Assembly (NCBI GenBank): GCA_032622095.1
Contig: CP136062.1
Span: 144,604,351-144,668,350, forward strand
Direction: 5' to 3'
DNA: 64,000 bases
Source: Siphonodentalium dalli
Taxonomy: Eukaryota > Mollusca > Scaphopoda > Gadilida > Siphonodentaliidae
Positions 32,401 through 37,499 of the stretch are shown piece after piece. The number at the start of each line of letters is the position of its first letter. The first letter of the stretch is position 1. A model generated the notes under the pieces. That model saw only the letters and a program-made list of their open reading frames with translations, searched no databases and had not been told where the DNA came from. The position numbers and the translations under genes are program-made.

Positions 32401-34608
32401 CTCCCTATATAAAAAAAAAAATTCTTTACCAGAAGCTCCATAATTTGAGAAACAAAAAGATTTTAAAGAAATGAATGTTGAATTTATTATATTCCATGAA
32501 GTATAAAGGTACATCATACAGGTTGCAAAAAAGTTCCAACCTAAAAAAATTCATTGAGTTCAAATCATGTGTTGAAAGTTGTTTTCATAACATACATGTA
32601 GAAAGGAGTAGGGGTCTGGCGTGACATACATGACGCAATTGATGATCCTAAACATGCCTGTAAATTCTGAAAACAATTCTCCAATAAATGCGGGCTGCAG
32701 GGTGTGCCAATGGATTCAAATTTGAAATCAAAGATGGCCGCTGGTGGCCATGTTTTTTAACAAATAACGGAAAAAATAAATAAAAATCGATGGCTCCCAT
32801 CTAGAGGTTATGAGATCAGATGAGATGTGACCTGCAACAGCCATGACAAATTTCATAATGTTTTTGACCAAAGGTACGACCTATAGCCTGTGCTAATGGA
32901 AATTGTTGATGGACACACGCACGCAGCATACACAGATGACGGGCACCAACACATGGCAATAGCTCAAACTTTACAAGTACAGTTGAGCTAAAAATGGAAA
33001 ATGTGAATGTTATGTCATTTGTCCCACTTTTGAAAGTAGTCATGATGACGAACCTCCATACATGTACCATATTTCATTGAGATCTGATAACCTATGGCTA
33101 AGATACTGCCCGGATGGACAGACAGATGGACAGACGGTGTCAAGATTTCCAGTGTACATGTACCCACATTTTTTGTCGAAAAGTGGGGTTATAATAACAA
33201 TTAAATTAATTCTTCTATGGTACATACATCTAGTCAGCCTCGCAGTGGAGGCATTTTTAGTTCAGTTCATTTGGTACAAGTATTTTGACTGATGTCGTTC
33301 ACTGTCAGACGGAGATCAAGTTAACAACTACAGTAATGCCCTAAATAATCGACTCTTTAACCAAAGCAGAATTATGGGTAACTTTTCAGGATTCAGTCGG
33401 AAATATGGCTTGTTGCCATTCATTGGAAAGCTCTCAGTGAGAGCTTTCCGATGAATGGCAACAAGCCATATTTCCGACTAAATCCTGAAAAGTTACCCAT
33501 AATTCTGCTGTGGTTAACCTCTTCGCTGCTATGACGTCCGTATTACGGACGTAAAAGTGCATGCCGTGTGCACTGTGCAATATGGTCCGTAGGTACTACA
33601 GACCTACTTCAGCACACCAGCAGTAGGCCATTATTCATAACTGTAACTCAGAGATTGGTACATCGGAATAACTGTATCTCAAAATTTCAAACAGTGTATG
33701 ATGTTCCACGATTGTGAACGATAGTAGCCTTTCAACTGAGTTAGTTGTATGGTTCTTCTGATGTTCGCGTTATATTTTTCCACTGGAAAATTGAAATAAT
33801 GTCAACAGCCCAGCGCACGACGTCATAACGTCATTTAGCAGCGAAGATGTTAAGGAGTCAATTATTTAGGGCATTACTGTCAGGGTTCGCGCTGCCACTT
33901 GCCAAATTTGCCAATGGCAAAAATACTTCACATTTGGCAAAAAATATTTTCATTTGGCAAAAATTTTGGCAAGTCACTTTTGATTCCTCAAGAAAGTTTA
34001 TTAATATTTGTCAATCAATACTAGTCATTTCAGGAAAATCTTTCATTATTAATGGTTTTAGTGGTGATTTACACATAAGGTTATGAAAAGTTAACACCTA
34101 TATCAAGATGCAATTAATCTGATATCATTAGTATCGACGGGTGGAGGGATTGCTAGTGTGTCTGGTTGTGGTGTTTACATAGCTAATCCTCTTTGTGTTC
34201 TATATGCCTTTCTGATGAAGAAACCCTTCGACAATTGCATTGTTATGTTGTTGGTTTATTGTTCTATGATAAACCCAAGTATAGAGGGCATGCGAGGCGA
34301 GAATTATTAATAACTAACTGCTTTGCTATCGATAGCAAAGGTTGCCCAAGCAGCGATTGTCGAAATAGTCAAAATAAAAGAAATAATGTTGTAGAAACTG
34401 ATAGCATTTGGCAACTGATAACAGCATTTGGCAAAAATTATTTTTCATTTGCAAAATATTTGGCAAAAGTAAATTTCAGGCCAGCGCAGACCCTGATTAC
34501 TGTACATACCAGACATACGGTCACATACCTGCTGAATACTTTCTGGCGTTGGAAGCTTCTTCCTGAAATATTCATTAACAGCTGCATCTTCTTTGTACCC
34601 ATGCTTAT
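5292..34608 (-). CDS. MCMBP: MCM-binding protein (MCMBP), split gene, 10 coding exons seen, both ends missing
   Basis: MCMBP is a nuclear protein that associates with MCM3-7, helps stabilise or unload MCM complexes around S phase and supports sister-chromatid cohesion (known for the animal and plant family). Ten minus-strand exons were found by reading short conserved blocks in family order: [77 protein letters not shown], and [10 protein letters not shown]. Lengths 80, 183, 102, 214, 71, 98, 152, 127, 115 and 166 nt total 1308 nt (436 codons). Every donor is GT, every acceptor AG, and exon phases agree at all nine junctions with no internal stop, so this looks like a working gene and not a pseudogene. 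Vertebrate MCMBP is about 640 residues; about 25 N-terminal and about 180 C-terminal residues are missing here. The span covers introns full of mobile elements. Promoter and first exon not identified. Confidence 0.93.
5885..6227. mobile_element. foldback element with 61-bp perfect inverted repeats
   Basis: Bases 5885-5945 are the exact reverse complement of 6167-6227; the arm includes TTCCTTAAAGAAAGCCTGAA and CACTGAACTAT. The 221-bp loop contains a GC-rich stretch with CACGCATGCGCAGTCCC. No open frame of note. It lies in the intron just upstream of the 5292 MCMBP exon. Confidence 0.85.
6230..7730. other. interior of the 5.2-kb transposon, left part
   Basis: No convincing gene. A short stretch at 6628-6690 (ttagcgacagaacgacctgc and ggaggcccactcc) is echoed at 8615-8690, suggesting an internal duplication or shared ancestry of two segments. 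Confidence 0.5.
7735..8090. repeat. tandem duplication, about 180-bp unit, two copies
   Basis: Copy one starts near 7739 (gaagcgagcagagttgtcag) and copy two near 7927 (gaagcgcgcagagttggcag). Shared words include GGTTGGGATCC, CCTGCCTGCAA and GGACAGYGCAAACGTCTT. Similarity about 80 percent by eye. Located inside the 5.2-kb transposon. Confidence 0.8.
8343..8984 (-). other. 213-codon open frame in transposon interior, unassigned
   Basis: Longest open frame in the transposon interior (214 codons including stop). It runs through a C/G homopolymer (8847-8858), giving a glycine run, and shows no transposase, integrase or zinc-finger signature that I recognise. Overlapping frames are also open on both strands, which is expected in this GC-richer block. 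It may be a remnant of an element-encoded protein or chance. Confidence 0.2.
9480..9880. repeat. cluster of short CCGCGGT / CCGGT palindromic words
   Basis: ACCGCGGTA-like and ATACCG-like words recur about every 20-40 bp from 9610 to 9860 (ataccgcggtatcc, acaccgcggcaccg, tcaccgcggtattcc, tcaccgcggtcatgaccggg), with CCGGTTCAGACCGG at 9489. It contrasts with the AT-rich surroundings. Possibly a subterminal transposase-binding region (inference). Confidence 0.6.
10005..10694. repeat. tandem duplication, about 345-355-bp unit, two copies
   Basis: Copies share AACACATCTGGATCA, GATAGCGTCAGTAGCGATGG, GAATCACGTGGCATTTTT, CATACCTTATAGGT and GCGCCTCGTAAGGCCTTGAA (10328 and 10673). It lies in the right half of the 5.2-kb transposon. 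Confidence 0.85.
11863..11931. repeat. 69-nt near-perfect palindrome, left hairpin of module A
   Basis: Two 27-nt arms pair perfectly (GCCAATGCATTCTCTTATAT then ATGCGAG), followed by one T/C mismatch, a five-pair CGACC/GGTCG stem and an ATA loop. It is identical over all 69 nt to the hairpin at 62095-62163. Outside it lies CCCTGT, mirrored by ACAGGG at the other end of the module. Confidence 0.95.
12001..12069. repeat. 69-nt near-perfect palindrome, right hairpin of module A
   Basis: Inverse copy of the left hairpin with one arm substitution (AATGCACTCTC against AATGCATTCTC). The module therefore has terminal inverted repeats that are each palindromic themselves, with a 69-bp A/T-rich spacer (11932-12000). 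Confidence 0.95.
12454..12568 (-). CDS. MCMBP: MCMBP exon, [10 protein letters not shown] block
   Basis: 115 nt: one base, then 38 codons ending in phase 0. Acceptor TTTGTGTAG, donor GTTTGT (a weaker +3 position). Peptide [20 protein letters not shown] followed by [17 protein letters not shown], matching [21 protein letters not shown] and the EHLYRIIQHL helix. The split codon from the 16217 exon gives V, as in the family. The upstream 11.1-12.2 kb and downstream sequence is transposon-rich. Confidence 0.92.
13200..13370. mobile_element. fragment of the CTATACTRAATG MITE family
   Basis: Contains CCCTTTCTATACTGAATGGA, a CTGGAGGGGTGTCCAGGAAA block, and GCAGAATGATTTATATT. Related copies are at 17185-17410 (inverted arrangement), 25935-26080, 26970-27100 and 53520-53765. 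Confidence 0.65.
13616..13872. mobile_element. diverged TTAA-type MITE with degraded double-hairpin module
   Basis: Ends TAACCCTTCCTTGACTGGAG and the inverse CTCCAGTCATGTTTAGGTTA. Inside, hairpins at 13665-13733 and 13755-13823 match the GCCAATGCATTCTCTTATAT module but carry several mismatches, and the loop is TCTCCCATAGG-like instead of CGACCATAGG. This is an older relative of the modules at 11863 and 62095. Confidence 0.8.
13873..15840. other. MCMBP intron sequence, nothing firm
   Basis: AT-rich. No exon-like blocks on the minus strand and no repeat that I recognise apart from short microsatellite-like stretches. Short open frames (for example a 100-codon minus-strand frame at 14806-15108) have no recognisable motif. 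Confidence 0.45.
15845..16190. repeat. GAGCATCGCTAGGGC-type dispersed repeat
   Basis: Head ACAAGAGCATCGCTAGGGCG, internal AAAGGGCCGTAACAC and a GGACTGACATACAAACAGAC tail followed by TATGCCCTCTTTTC. The same plan (head, GGCCATAACTCT, CCAAATTT, cagaca tail) is at 25253-25570, suggesting one dispersed family typical of bivalve genomes. Confidence 0.7.
16217..16343 (-). CDS. MCMBP: MCMBP exon, [12 protein letters not shown] helix block
   Basis: 127 nt: two bases, 41 codons, two bases. Acceptor GTTCACAG, donor GTGAGT. Peptide includes [20 protein letters not shown] then [10 protein letters not shown], matching [28 protein letters not shown] of the family (P-loop-less AAA-like mini-MCM region). 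No methionine in frame. Phases fit both neighbours (16901 exon ends in phase 1, 12454 exon starts with one base). Confidence 0.93.
16491..16900 (-). repeat. MCMBP: 97-bp tandem array made of MCMBP exon end plus splice donor
   Basis: Units begin (ctaatgacgg) at 16491, 16588, 16686, 16783 and 16879, then merge into the true exon at 16976. Read on the minus strand each unit carries the exon segment for PRLHAVMTH through QTLSG, then GGAG/GTAAGT, then about 20 intronic bases. Donor-adjacent exon positions are 16513, 16610, 16708, 16805 and 16901 (the real one). Odd units keep the reading frame of that segment intact; even units carry substitutions such as CACTTCA-type changes. Odd and even units form two sequence types. 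Confidence 0.93.
16901..17052 (-). CDS. MCMBP: MCMBP exon, [12 protein letters not shown] block; its 3' end is tandemly copied
   Basis: 152 nt. Acceptor GATTTCAG; the first base T completes the split codon from the 17971 exon. Peptide [18 protein letters not shown] followed by [19 protein letters not shown] and [12 protein letters not shown], matching the family block VHSPPSSLVPRIHVILAQKLQH. Donor GGAG/GTAAGT is close to consensus. Immediately downstream the last roughly 75 coding bases plus the donor recur four more times as 97-bp units (16491-16878), giving five GTAAGT donors in a row. Which donor is used cannot be read from the sequence; only the first keeps phase with the 16217 exon without added sequence. 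Confidence 0.93.
17185..17420. mobile_element. CTATACTAAATG-family MITE with internal hairpin
   Basis: Starts AACCCTTTCTATACTAAAT, ends TAATTGGATGGGAGAATCCA. AATAAGTTCAACAAACGAAC at 17241 continues to a 24-nt hairpin. Related to 53520-53765 and 26970-27100. Confidence 0.65.
17632..17728. mobile_element. right-end fragment of double-hairpin MITE
   Basis: Contains CTATGGGAGACTCGCATATA, AAGAGAATGCACTGGAACAG and terminates CATCATGAAAGGGTTAA, i.e. half a hairpin plus a TTAA-type terminus. The left half is missing. Confidence 0.7.
17729..17960. repeat. CCAAATTT / CAGACAGACTG dispersed repeat
   Basis: Two CATACCAAATTT-like blocks, ACAGACAGACTGACAAAATT and a GTGAGTATAATAACAATG end. It ends within 30 bp of the donor of the 17971 MCMBP exon. 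Confidence 0.6.
17971..18068 (-). CDS. MCMBP: MCMBP exon, GILSVDP block
   Basis: 98 nt, phase 0 start and two bases over at the end. Acceptor ATTTTTCAG, donor GTATGT. Peptide [16 protein letters not shown] then [16 protein letters not shown], matching [24 protein letters not shown] of the family (the mini-MCM-like OB region). A GGCCATAACTCT-class repeat tail abuts the donor directly, ending with the GTATAATAACAATG-like sequence at about 17943. Confidence 0.93.
18099..18730. repeat. palindrome- and CCGT-rich repeat region
   Basis: TATGTTTACCCATACC is inverted at 18116-18131. (GTCC)n runs at 18163-18184 and 18690-18725. GTTACGTGGCTAGCCACGTA starts a 22-bp palindrome at 18248, with several further GTGGCTAGCCACA words to 18440. 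No coding signal. Confidence 0.7.
18735..19345. repeat. tandem repeat, about 150-bp unit, four copies
   Basis: Units carry CTCAAACATTTTTNATCTGAT, CCAAATTTGGTATG, CAGATCGAGTTCG and GAGTTATGGCCCTTTTTC. Copies start near 18746, 18898, 19036 and 19196, the last ones more diverged. This is the inverse strand of the GGCCATAACTC class. Confidence 0.85.
19346..19980. other. MCMBP intron sequence
   Basis: No exon recognised. TTAAACATCTGCCGATCGTG at 19919 recurs at 45769 inside the foldback element, so at least part of this is dispersed repeat. Confidence 0.4.
19985..21206. mobile_element. hAT-like element ends with TTCAAGGGTTTTCAAGG repeats
   Basis: AATTCAAGGGTTTTCAAG recurs three times at 20000-20100, and a mirrored-class end GTACCCGCGGGAACCCTG occurs at 21196-21213. 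CAGGGTTCCCGCGG with CTTGAA repeats is a familiar hAT terminus in animals (established), but the two ends seen here run in the same orientation and no target duplication could be matched. Likely two decayed copies. Confidence 0.45.
21214..22880. other. MCMBP intron, mostly unassigned
   Basis: A 97-codon plus-strand frame at 22454-22747 shows no motif. TTTATTTGTACCATATCAGG at 22291 with GGAACGCTCTTT is a fragment of the AATAAAGAGCGTT family seen at 54480 and 60620. Confidence 0.4.
22882..24398. mobile_element. 1.5-kb element with GGCCAAAACAAAATGAATGC terminal inverted repeats
   Basis: Left end TAGGCCAAAACAAAATGAAT with GCGTGTTTCCCGTAAC is mirrored at 24361-24398 with one difference over about 36 bp. 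Internal to the ends are CCGACCGACCG and CCGCCCGCCC runs. No transposase recognised. A SINE is nested inside (23221-23888). The same terminus type bounds 30267-31417 and is present as single ends near 36110-36156 and 39300-39328. Confidence 0.85.
23221..23888 (+). mobile_element. tRNA-derived SINE
   Basis: GTGATGGCCGAGTGGTTAGC (A box, Ser/Leu tRNA type) followed by CCCCGGATCGATTCACC (degenerate B box) about 45 bp on. Then a conserved-looking body with CACTGAGGTGTCGTTAAGC and CACGTTAAAGAACCCTACT, and a tail CATACCATACCATACC. Layout and motifs are those of metazoan tRNA-related SINEs; the tRNA part is too diverged to be a working tRNA gene. Confidence 0.8.
24516..24668. mobile_element. palindromic MITE, short copy
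   Basis: Begins CAGTAATGCCCTATGACTCC and ends TCGATTATTTAGGGCATTAC; arms include ACCACAGCAGAATTATGGG and its inverse. Same family as 33333-33880, with one arm shortened. Confidence 0.85.
24891..25035. repeat. 22-bp tandem repeat, seven units
   Basis: Unit AGCATGCTAAGGTGAATAGA plus TT, with scattered substitutions. GCATGC is palindromic in each unit. In the MCMBP intron about 110 bp past the 25143 exon donor. Confidence 0.95.
25143..25213 (-). CDS. MCMBP: MCMBP short exon, [10 protein letters not shown] block
   Basis: 71 nt: two bases completing a codon, then 23 codons, ending in phase 0. Acceptor TTTTGCAG, donor GTATAA. Peptide [19 protein letters not shown] then CIVK, matching FDLNFPLPGEKGPACLVK in the family. 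Phase fits the 28144 exon upstream (either donor) and the 17971 exon downstream. It is followed on the minus strand by a 22-bp tandem repeat in the intron (24891-25035). Confidence 0.9.
25253..25570. repeat. GAGCACCGCTAGGGT-type dispersed repeat
   Basis: Head AACAAGAGCACCGCTAGGG, then AAAGGGCCATAACTCTGG and two CATACCAAATTT blocks. Same family as 15845-16190. Confidence 0.7.
25935..26082. mobile_element. CTACACTAAATG MITE fragment
   Basis: CTACACTAAATGATTTCTCC at 25940 through GAAGGGTTAAAT at 26063; contains TTTGGAGGGGATGTTCAGGA and AGACAAAAAGATAATACGAG shared with 13200-13370. Confidence 0.6.
26478..26607. mobile_element. palindromic MITE, partial copy
   Basis: TAAATAATCGACCCCTAAAC then CAGCAGAATTATGGGAAAT, ATTCATCGGAAAGCTCTCGG and GGGTATTACTGTA. 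One arm of the family seen at 33333-33880. Confidence 0.75.
26705..27100. repeat. CAGACACC/GGGGGTT-tail repeat joined to CTATACTAAATG MITE
   Basis: GGATGGACAGACACCCCCTG and CATAACTTGGGGGGGGGG (26941-26957) are the tail of a common dispersed repeat. It passes into TTAACAGATAATACAAGAGC and a hairpin at 27021-27064 (ATAAGTTCAACAAATGAC, inverse at 27048-27064). Confidence 0.6.
27393..27656 (+). CDS. possible 87-residue single-pass membrane protein, nested in MCMBP intron
   Basis: Not recognised. Open frame of 87 codons on the strand opposite MCMBP. It has a polar N terminus ([20 protein letters not shown]), one strongly hydrophobic segment at about residues 28-48 ([18 protein letters not shown]) and a basic C terminus with RRP, KRHSKRD and RRNW, suggesting a type I or III single-pass topology. 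A CRE-like TGACGTCA lies 214 bp upstream (27179), and a CCCAG/GTCAAAA acceptor-like site is 17-20 bp before the ATG. An overlapping 126-codon frame (27230-27610) is open too, so chance cannot be excluded. Confidence 0.25.
   Translation: MTKIDRPTFSPSELYIKESIDSFGTYIDFFIWVFLLIIGKFYHFWFVRRPLFIMREKRHSKRDFVIRRNWLNSLTFNRVPGQIRRMT
28144..28357 (-). CDS. MCMBP: MCMBP exon, variable acidic linker
   Basis: 71 codons plus one base. Acceptor CATCTTAG precedes the ATG codon at 28357 (an internal methionine, not the start). The peptide has [16 protein letters not shown] followed by acidic and polar sequence, matching the poorly conserved KRSYEDDD linker of the family, and probably contains a basic nuclear-localisation patch at RPKR. 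The donor used here is AAAG/GTAATA. An identical AAAG/GTAATA lies 81 bases further on (exon end 28063), in the same phase and with no stop between, so a form 27 residues longer is possible. I prefer the short form because the long insert has no family counterpart that I recognise. Confidence 0.85.
28358..29470. other. MCMBP intron, nothing recognised
   Basis: AT-rich; two short overlapping open frames around 28737-29031 on opposite strands with no motif. Confidence 0.45.
29471..29572 (-). CDS. MCMBP: MCMBP exon, [14 protein letters not shown] block
   Basis: 34 codons, phase 0 at both ends; acceptor ACTTTCAG, donor GTATGA. The peptide ends [19 protein letters not shown], corresponding to the family block RQTFYCVPVPGESTWVKE. 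The exon has no methionine in the coding frame, so a plain start-to-stop search misses it; a longer open frame at 29397-29603 in another frame is a shadow. Confidence 0.92.
30479..30508. repeat. perfect hairpin, 14-bp arms, 2-nt loop
   Basis: GCTTTATTTTAGCA followed by CA and the exact inverse TGCTAAAATAAAGC. Confidence 0.9.
30691..30810. repeat. 120-bp hairpin with about 50-bp arms
   Basis: GTTTGACGAGATACAAGGTT, CAGCAAATGGGG and their inverses (CCCCATTTGCTG, CAAGGTTTATTT class) pair across a short loop GAACCTCGCTAAAGCTCGGT; a few arm mismatches. Next to a (TA)n run at 30829-30845. Confidence 0.9.
32155..32337 (-). CDS. MCMBP: MCMBP exon, conserved MIQDMFDPE block
   Basis: 61 codons, phase 0 at both ends. 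Acceptor CTGTAG, donor GTAAGTG. The exon opens [16 protein letters not shown], then carries [17 protein letters not shown] and ends [10 protein letters not shown]; these are the most recognisable blocks of the MCMBP N-terminal domain (family: [32 protein letters not shown]). An ATG inside the exon could start an open frame there, but the frame continues upstream to the acceptor and joins the 34529 exon in phase. Confidence 0.95.
32590..33210. repeat. GGGTGTGCCAATGG / GACAGACAGATGG dispersed repeat
   Basis: Two CATGACAAATTTCATAATG or CATATTTCATTGAGATCTG blocks, CGGATGGACAGACAGATGG and a GTGGGGTTATAATAACAATT end. Same class as 17729-17960. Confidence 0.6.
33333..33880. mobile_element. palindromic MITE, full copy, interrupted by a TTAA element
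   Basis: Left arm CAGTAATGCCCTAAATAATC to GGAAAGCTCTCA, right arm the near-exact inverse, meeting at 33436 with essentially no loop. The right arm is split by a 332-bp TTAA-flanked insertion; the final 27 bp (GGAGTCAATTATTTAGGGCA then TTACTGT) resume at 33854. Without the insertion it is about 210 bp and almost wholly self-complementary. Confidence 0.9.
33518..33849. mobile_element. TTAA-flanked MITE nested in the palindromic MITE
   Basis: TTAA at 33514-33517 and 33850-33853. Termini CCTCTTCGCTGCTATGACGT and inverse of CATCTTCGCTGCTA; GACGTCCGTATTACGGACGT at 33533 is a 20-bp palindrome. No coding capacity. piggyBac-type by target site. Confidence 0.85.
33881..34495. mobile_element. hAT-like non-autonomous element with 8-bp target duplication
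   Basis: Target duplication ATTACTGT at 33873-33880 and 34496-34503. Termini CAGGGTTCGCGCTGCC and inverse of GGCCAGCGCAGACCCTG. Subterminal CATTTGGCAAAA words in both halves (33905-33965, 34395-34460). An 8-bp duplication with CAGGG ends fits hAT (established). The target is the last bases of the palindromic MITE. Confidence 0.92.
34529..34608 (-). CDS. MCMBP: MCMBP exon, N-terminal segment (second coding exon)
   Basis: Acceptor TTTATCAG precedes base 34608 and donor GTATGT follows base 34529 on the minus strand. It starts with two bases completing a codon and ends in phase 0. The peptide contains [17 protein letters not shown], matching the IEYFKEKL stretch near the family N terminus. The preceding exon must end in phase 1; I searched the minus strand to about 40 kb for a WLxxPLxxVQ-type start and did not find it. 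A hAT-like element with a clean target duplication ends only 33 bp beyond the donor (34495), the last base of its duplication being 25 bp away. Confidence 0.88.
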
Positions 34609-34659
34609 CTGATAAAGGAAAAATATTAACTTAAGTAAGACCATCCTTAAAAGATTTTG

Positions 34660-36610
34660 TGTTTCCCCCTCTCTCAACCCATATTTTTGGGGCTGGGTAG
34701 GTAGGTACTAGTAGGAAGGTAAAAACTTAAAGATCTACTGCACTGCCCTAAGTAAATGACTCATCAAACCGGGGTGACACCCCAGTTAGACTGCACATCG
34801 CTTAGACTTTAAACGCGGTTATAAACCACACGACAACCAGAGGATGTGTTGTTAGAACACATGAAATCATCAACTGGTATGAAATGGTGACTTCCAGTGC
34901 AATTGCAGCTCCACCAAATTTATATAAATATATGTCATACAGGTACATGTAGTTTAAAAAGAGAGCAATAGTAGCAAACGATAGAGTTTAAACACTGACT
35001 GAGGTTAATGGTCCAAAAAGCTATATGGGATCCAAGAAGAAAGAAACTGACAGCAGTATAATTTCTAGCTGTATTTTGATTGACCCCCATACATTTCTAT
35101 TTACAATGTGTTTCAGATACAAAAAACTTGAGATTACACCAAGAAAGACTCCTGGTACGTAACATTGAATAAAAATGTTCCGGATCAAAGTTTTTAATTT
35201 GTCCAGTTCCCATTCCCAATTTTGGCACAAAATGAAACAATAAGTTTTAGCAAATAAAACAATGTTTACAAGCTAAACTTTTCATGAAATATCACTTAAA
35301 TAAAGCATTACATAATGCCGACGTCATCCGATCATGACATTGCGGGAAATGCTTGAAAATTTTCTGTCCACTTCATTATTAAAGCAGGGATTATATGTGG
35401 TAGTGTGAAATAAAACTCAGTATATCATTTATGTCTATAGTTAGGTGTATATAGCTTGCATTATTAGTATCCATTCATTATTCAGTAACTTGAATCACGT
35501 ACTTTGGAAATGTTTAAAAGCTGCATAAAGACAGTCGCGTTTTAGATTACTACTGGCCGAAAATTTGCAAGTTCCGATAATCAATTTCTACTTGAAGTAC
35601 AATTATTCAGACAGATCAACTACCCACATGAATCAAGATCGCGAGTATGCAGAGCGTGCAACTAGTAAATTTTATATAAACCTACATCACGCTGCCGAGT
35701 ATTATGTGTATTGTAAGTAGGTCAATAATAAATAGGTCGGTTACACCCTGTCGAAACACATGTTTTTTTCCCCGCCAAAATAAAACAGGTCATCTGTATA
35801 TAGGTCAGACGGCATTTACATTAAACACTGACGGAACAATCTCAAGAAAAATAAACCAGTTGTCACATGTTATCATATGTAGTATTGGGGTGGAATAGTA
35901 TATATACATACTAATAAATCAGTAAAATATCAACTGCATGGTGCTATTTATTCGACGTCAAGCTGTTAACTGACTAAAGTGTGTTATAATTTCCTGATTT
36001 CCGGTTTAATAGTACGTTCAGTGCTAGCTTCGGTTTACAGGCAGATGTATATCACAATATTTTTGCAAAATCAATAAAATGAAAACGGTCGGGTGAATCG
36101 GGATAGGGGCGGCGGGCGGGTCACCAGAAACACAGGTTTTTTTTTTGGCCTTAACATTGAAATAAAATTGTAGCAATACGAACAAGACAGACATCAGAGG
36201 TCTGCCGCCGACTGTAAACGACATGTTATTAACAAAGTTGCTCACTTGCTACATGACGTCACATGTACTATTGAAATAGGTCATTGACATTGAGGTCACT
36301 CAGGTAGCAATACACGATTTCCAGCAATTTTGCCAACCTGGGAGGGGGTACTGTACTTCAAATCAATGCTGAGCCATTATCTTTGGCATAGGTCTGTATT
36401 TTAGCTTCTTCGTACAATTTGTCATTGAGTTATGCCCCTTGGTTTGCATATACGAAACGTTCAATTTTACCAATTTTTTTTACTCAATTTGGCCATTTTA
36501 AACCCAAAAAACAGACCATGATAGAGCGAATGTCAGTAAATAAGATTCTTCCACCTGATAGAGCTATGTTAGAGCTGAGAAATATTTGAAACAGAAAAAA
36601 GTAATCGTAT
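34660..36610. other. TE fragments, no gene found
   Basis: GTGTTTCCCCCTCTCTCAAC at 34658 and GGCGGGCGGGTCACCAGAAA with TTTTTGGCC at 36110-36150 are single ends of the GGCC-terminal family; 35730-35780 is a weaker one. I searched this stretch for the first MCMBP exon without success. Confidence 0.5.
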
Positions 36611-36620
36611 CAATTTGAAA

Positions 36621-37490
36621 CAAGAGGTGGCATCAGAGATGCTGTGTCTCGTTTTCGGTGGCTTACCGCCGGTGGTTACCGCCAATTGGTGTGCATCAGT
36701 ATCGGTAGACTAATTAATAGGTAAAATCGAAAAATGACTAATTAAGGGCCATAACTCTATCAAATTTTATCGGGCCAGGCTGTTTTTCGAACTCGTCCAA
36801 AATATTCTTGGCAAGTACGTCTATTCCAAATTTTAAACAAATCGGAGGACGTTTGTTGAAGTTATCGCGCGAACGAGCTAAAAATTCACGAAAAATGACT
36901 AATTAAGGGCCATAACTCTATAAAATTTTATTGGGCCAGGCTGGTTTTCGAACTCGTCCAGGATATTATTGGAAGACACTTATATACCAAATTTTAGTTG
37001 AATCGGATGAAGTTTGTTGAAGTTATCGCGCTAATGAGCTCAAAATTCGTACAAAATGACTACTTAAGGACCATAACTCTATCAAATTTTATCAGACCTG
37101 GCCGGTTTTCGAACTCGACCGAGATATTCTTGGGAGACACCTATATACCAAATTTTAATCAAATCGGATAATGTTTGTTGAAGTTATCGCGCTAACGAGC
37201 TGAAAATTCGTGAAAAATGACTAATTAAGGGCCATAACTCTATCAAATTTTATTGGACCAGGCCGGTTTTCGAACTCGTCCAAGATATTCTTGGGAGACA
37301 CCAATATCCCAAATTTCAAAAAAATGGCAAAGGGCCATAACTCTGTAATAAATTTCCGGACGAACCCGAGCTTACGTGCATGGATATGTACTCACACACC
37401 AAATTTTTTTTAATCCGTCAATAAACGGTTGAGTTATAAGCAAAACAGGCCGCCCGCCCGCCGTCCCTCATCAAACTAAGTCGAGTTTTG
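36621..37490. repeat. 161-bp-periodic repeat element, copy 3 (shortened)
   Basis: Same head CAAGAGGTGGCATCAGAGAT as at 131 and 2078, but only four core units and a 3' end lacking the right half of the terminal stem (GTCGAGTTTTGGAG then unrelated). Same orientation as the other two copies, over 33 kb away. Confidence 0.88.
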
Positions 37491-37499
37491 GAGAAAAAA

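Noticed and set aside
34193-34612. 139-codon plus-strand frame
   Set aside because: It spans the right end of a hAT-like element and the antisense of an MCMBP exon.
35021-35230. 69-codon minus-strand frame (MCQNWEWELDK) tested as first MCMBP exon
   Set aside because: No WLxxPLxxVQ pattern and no donor in phase 1.
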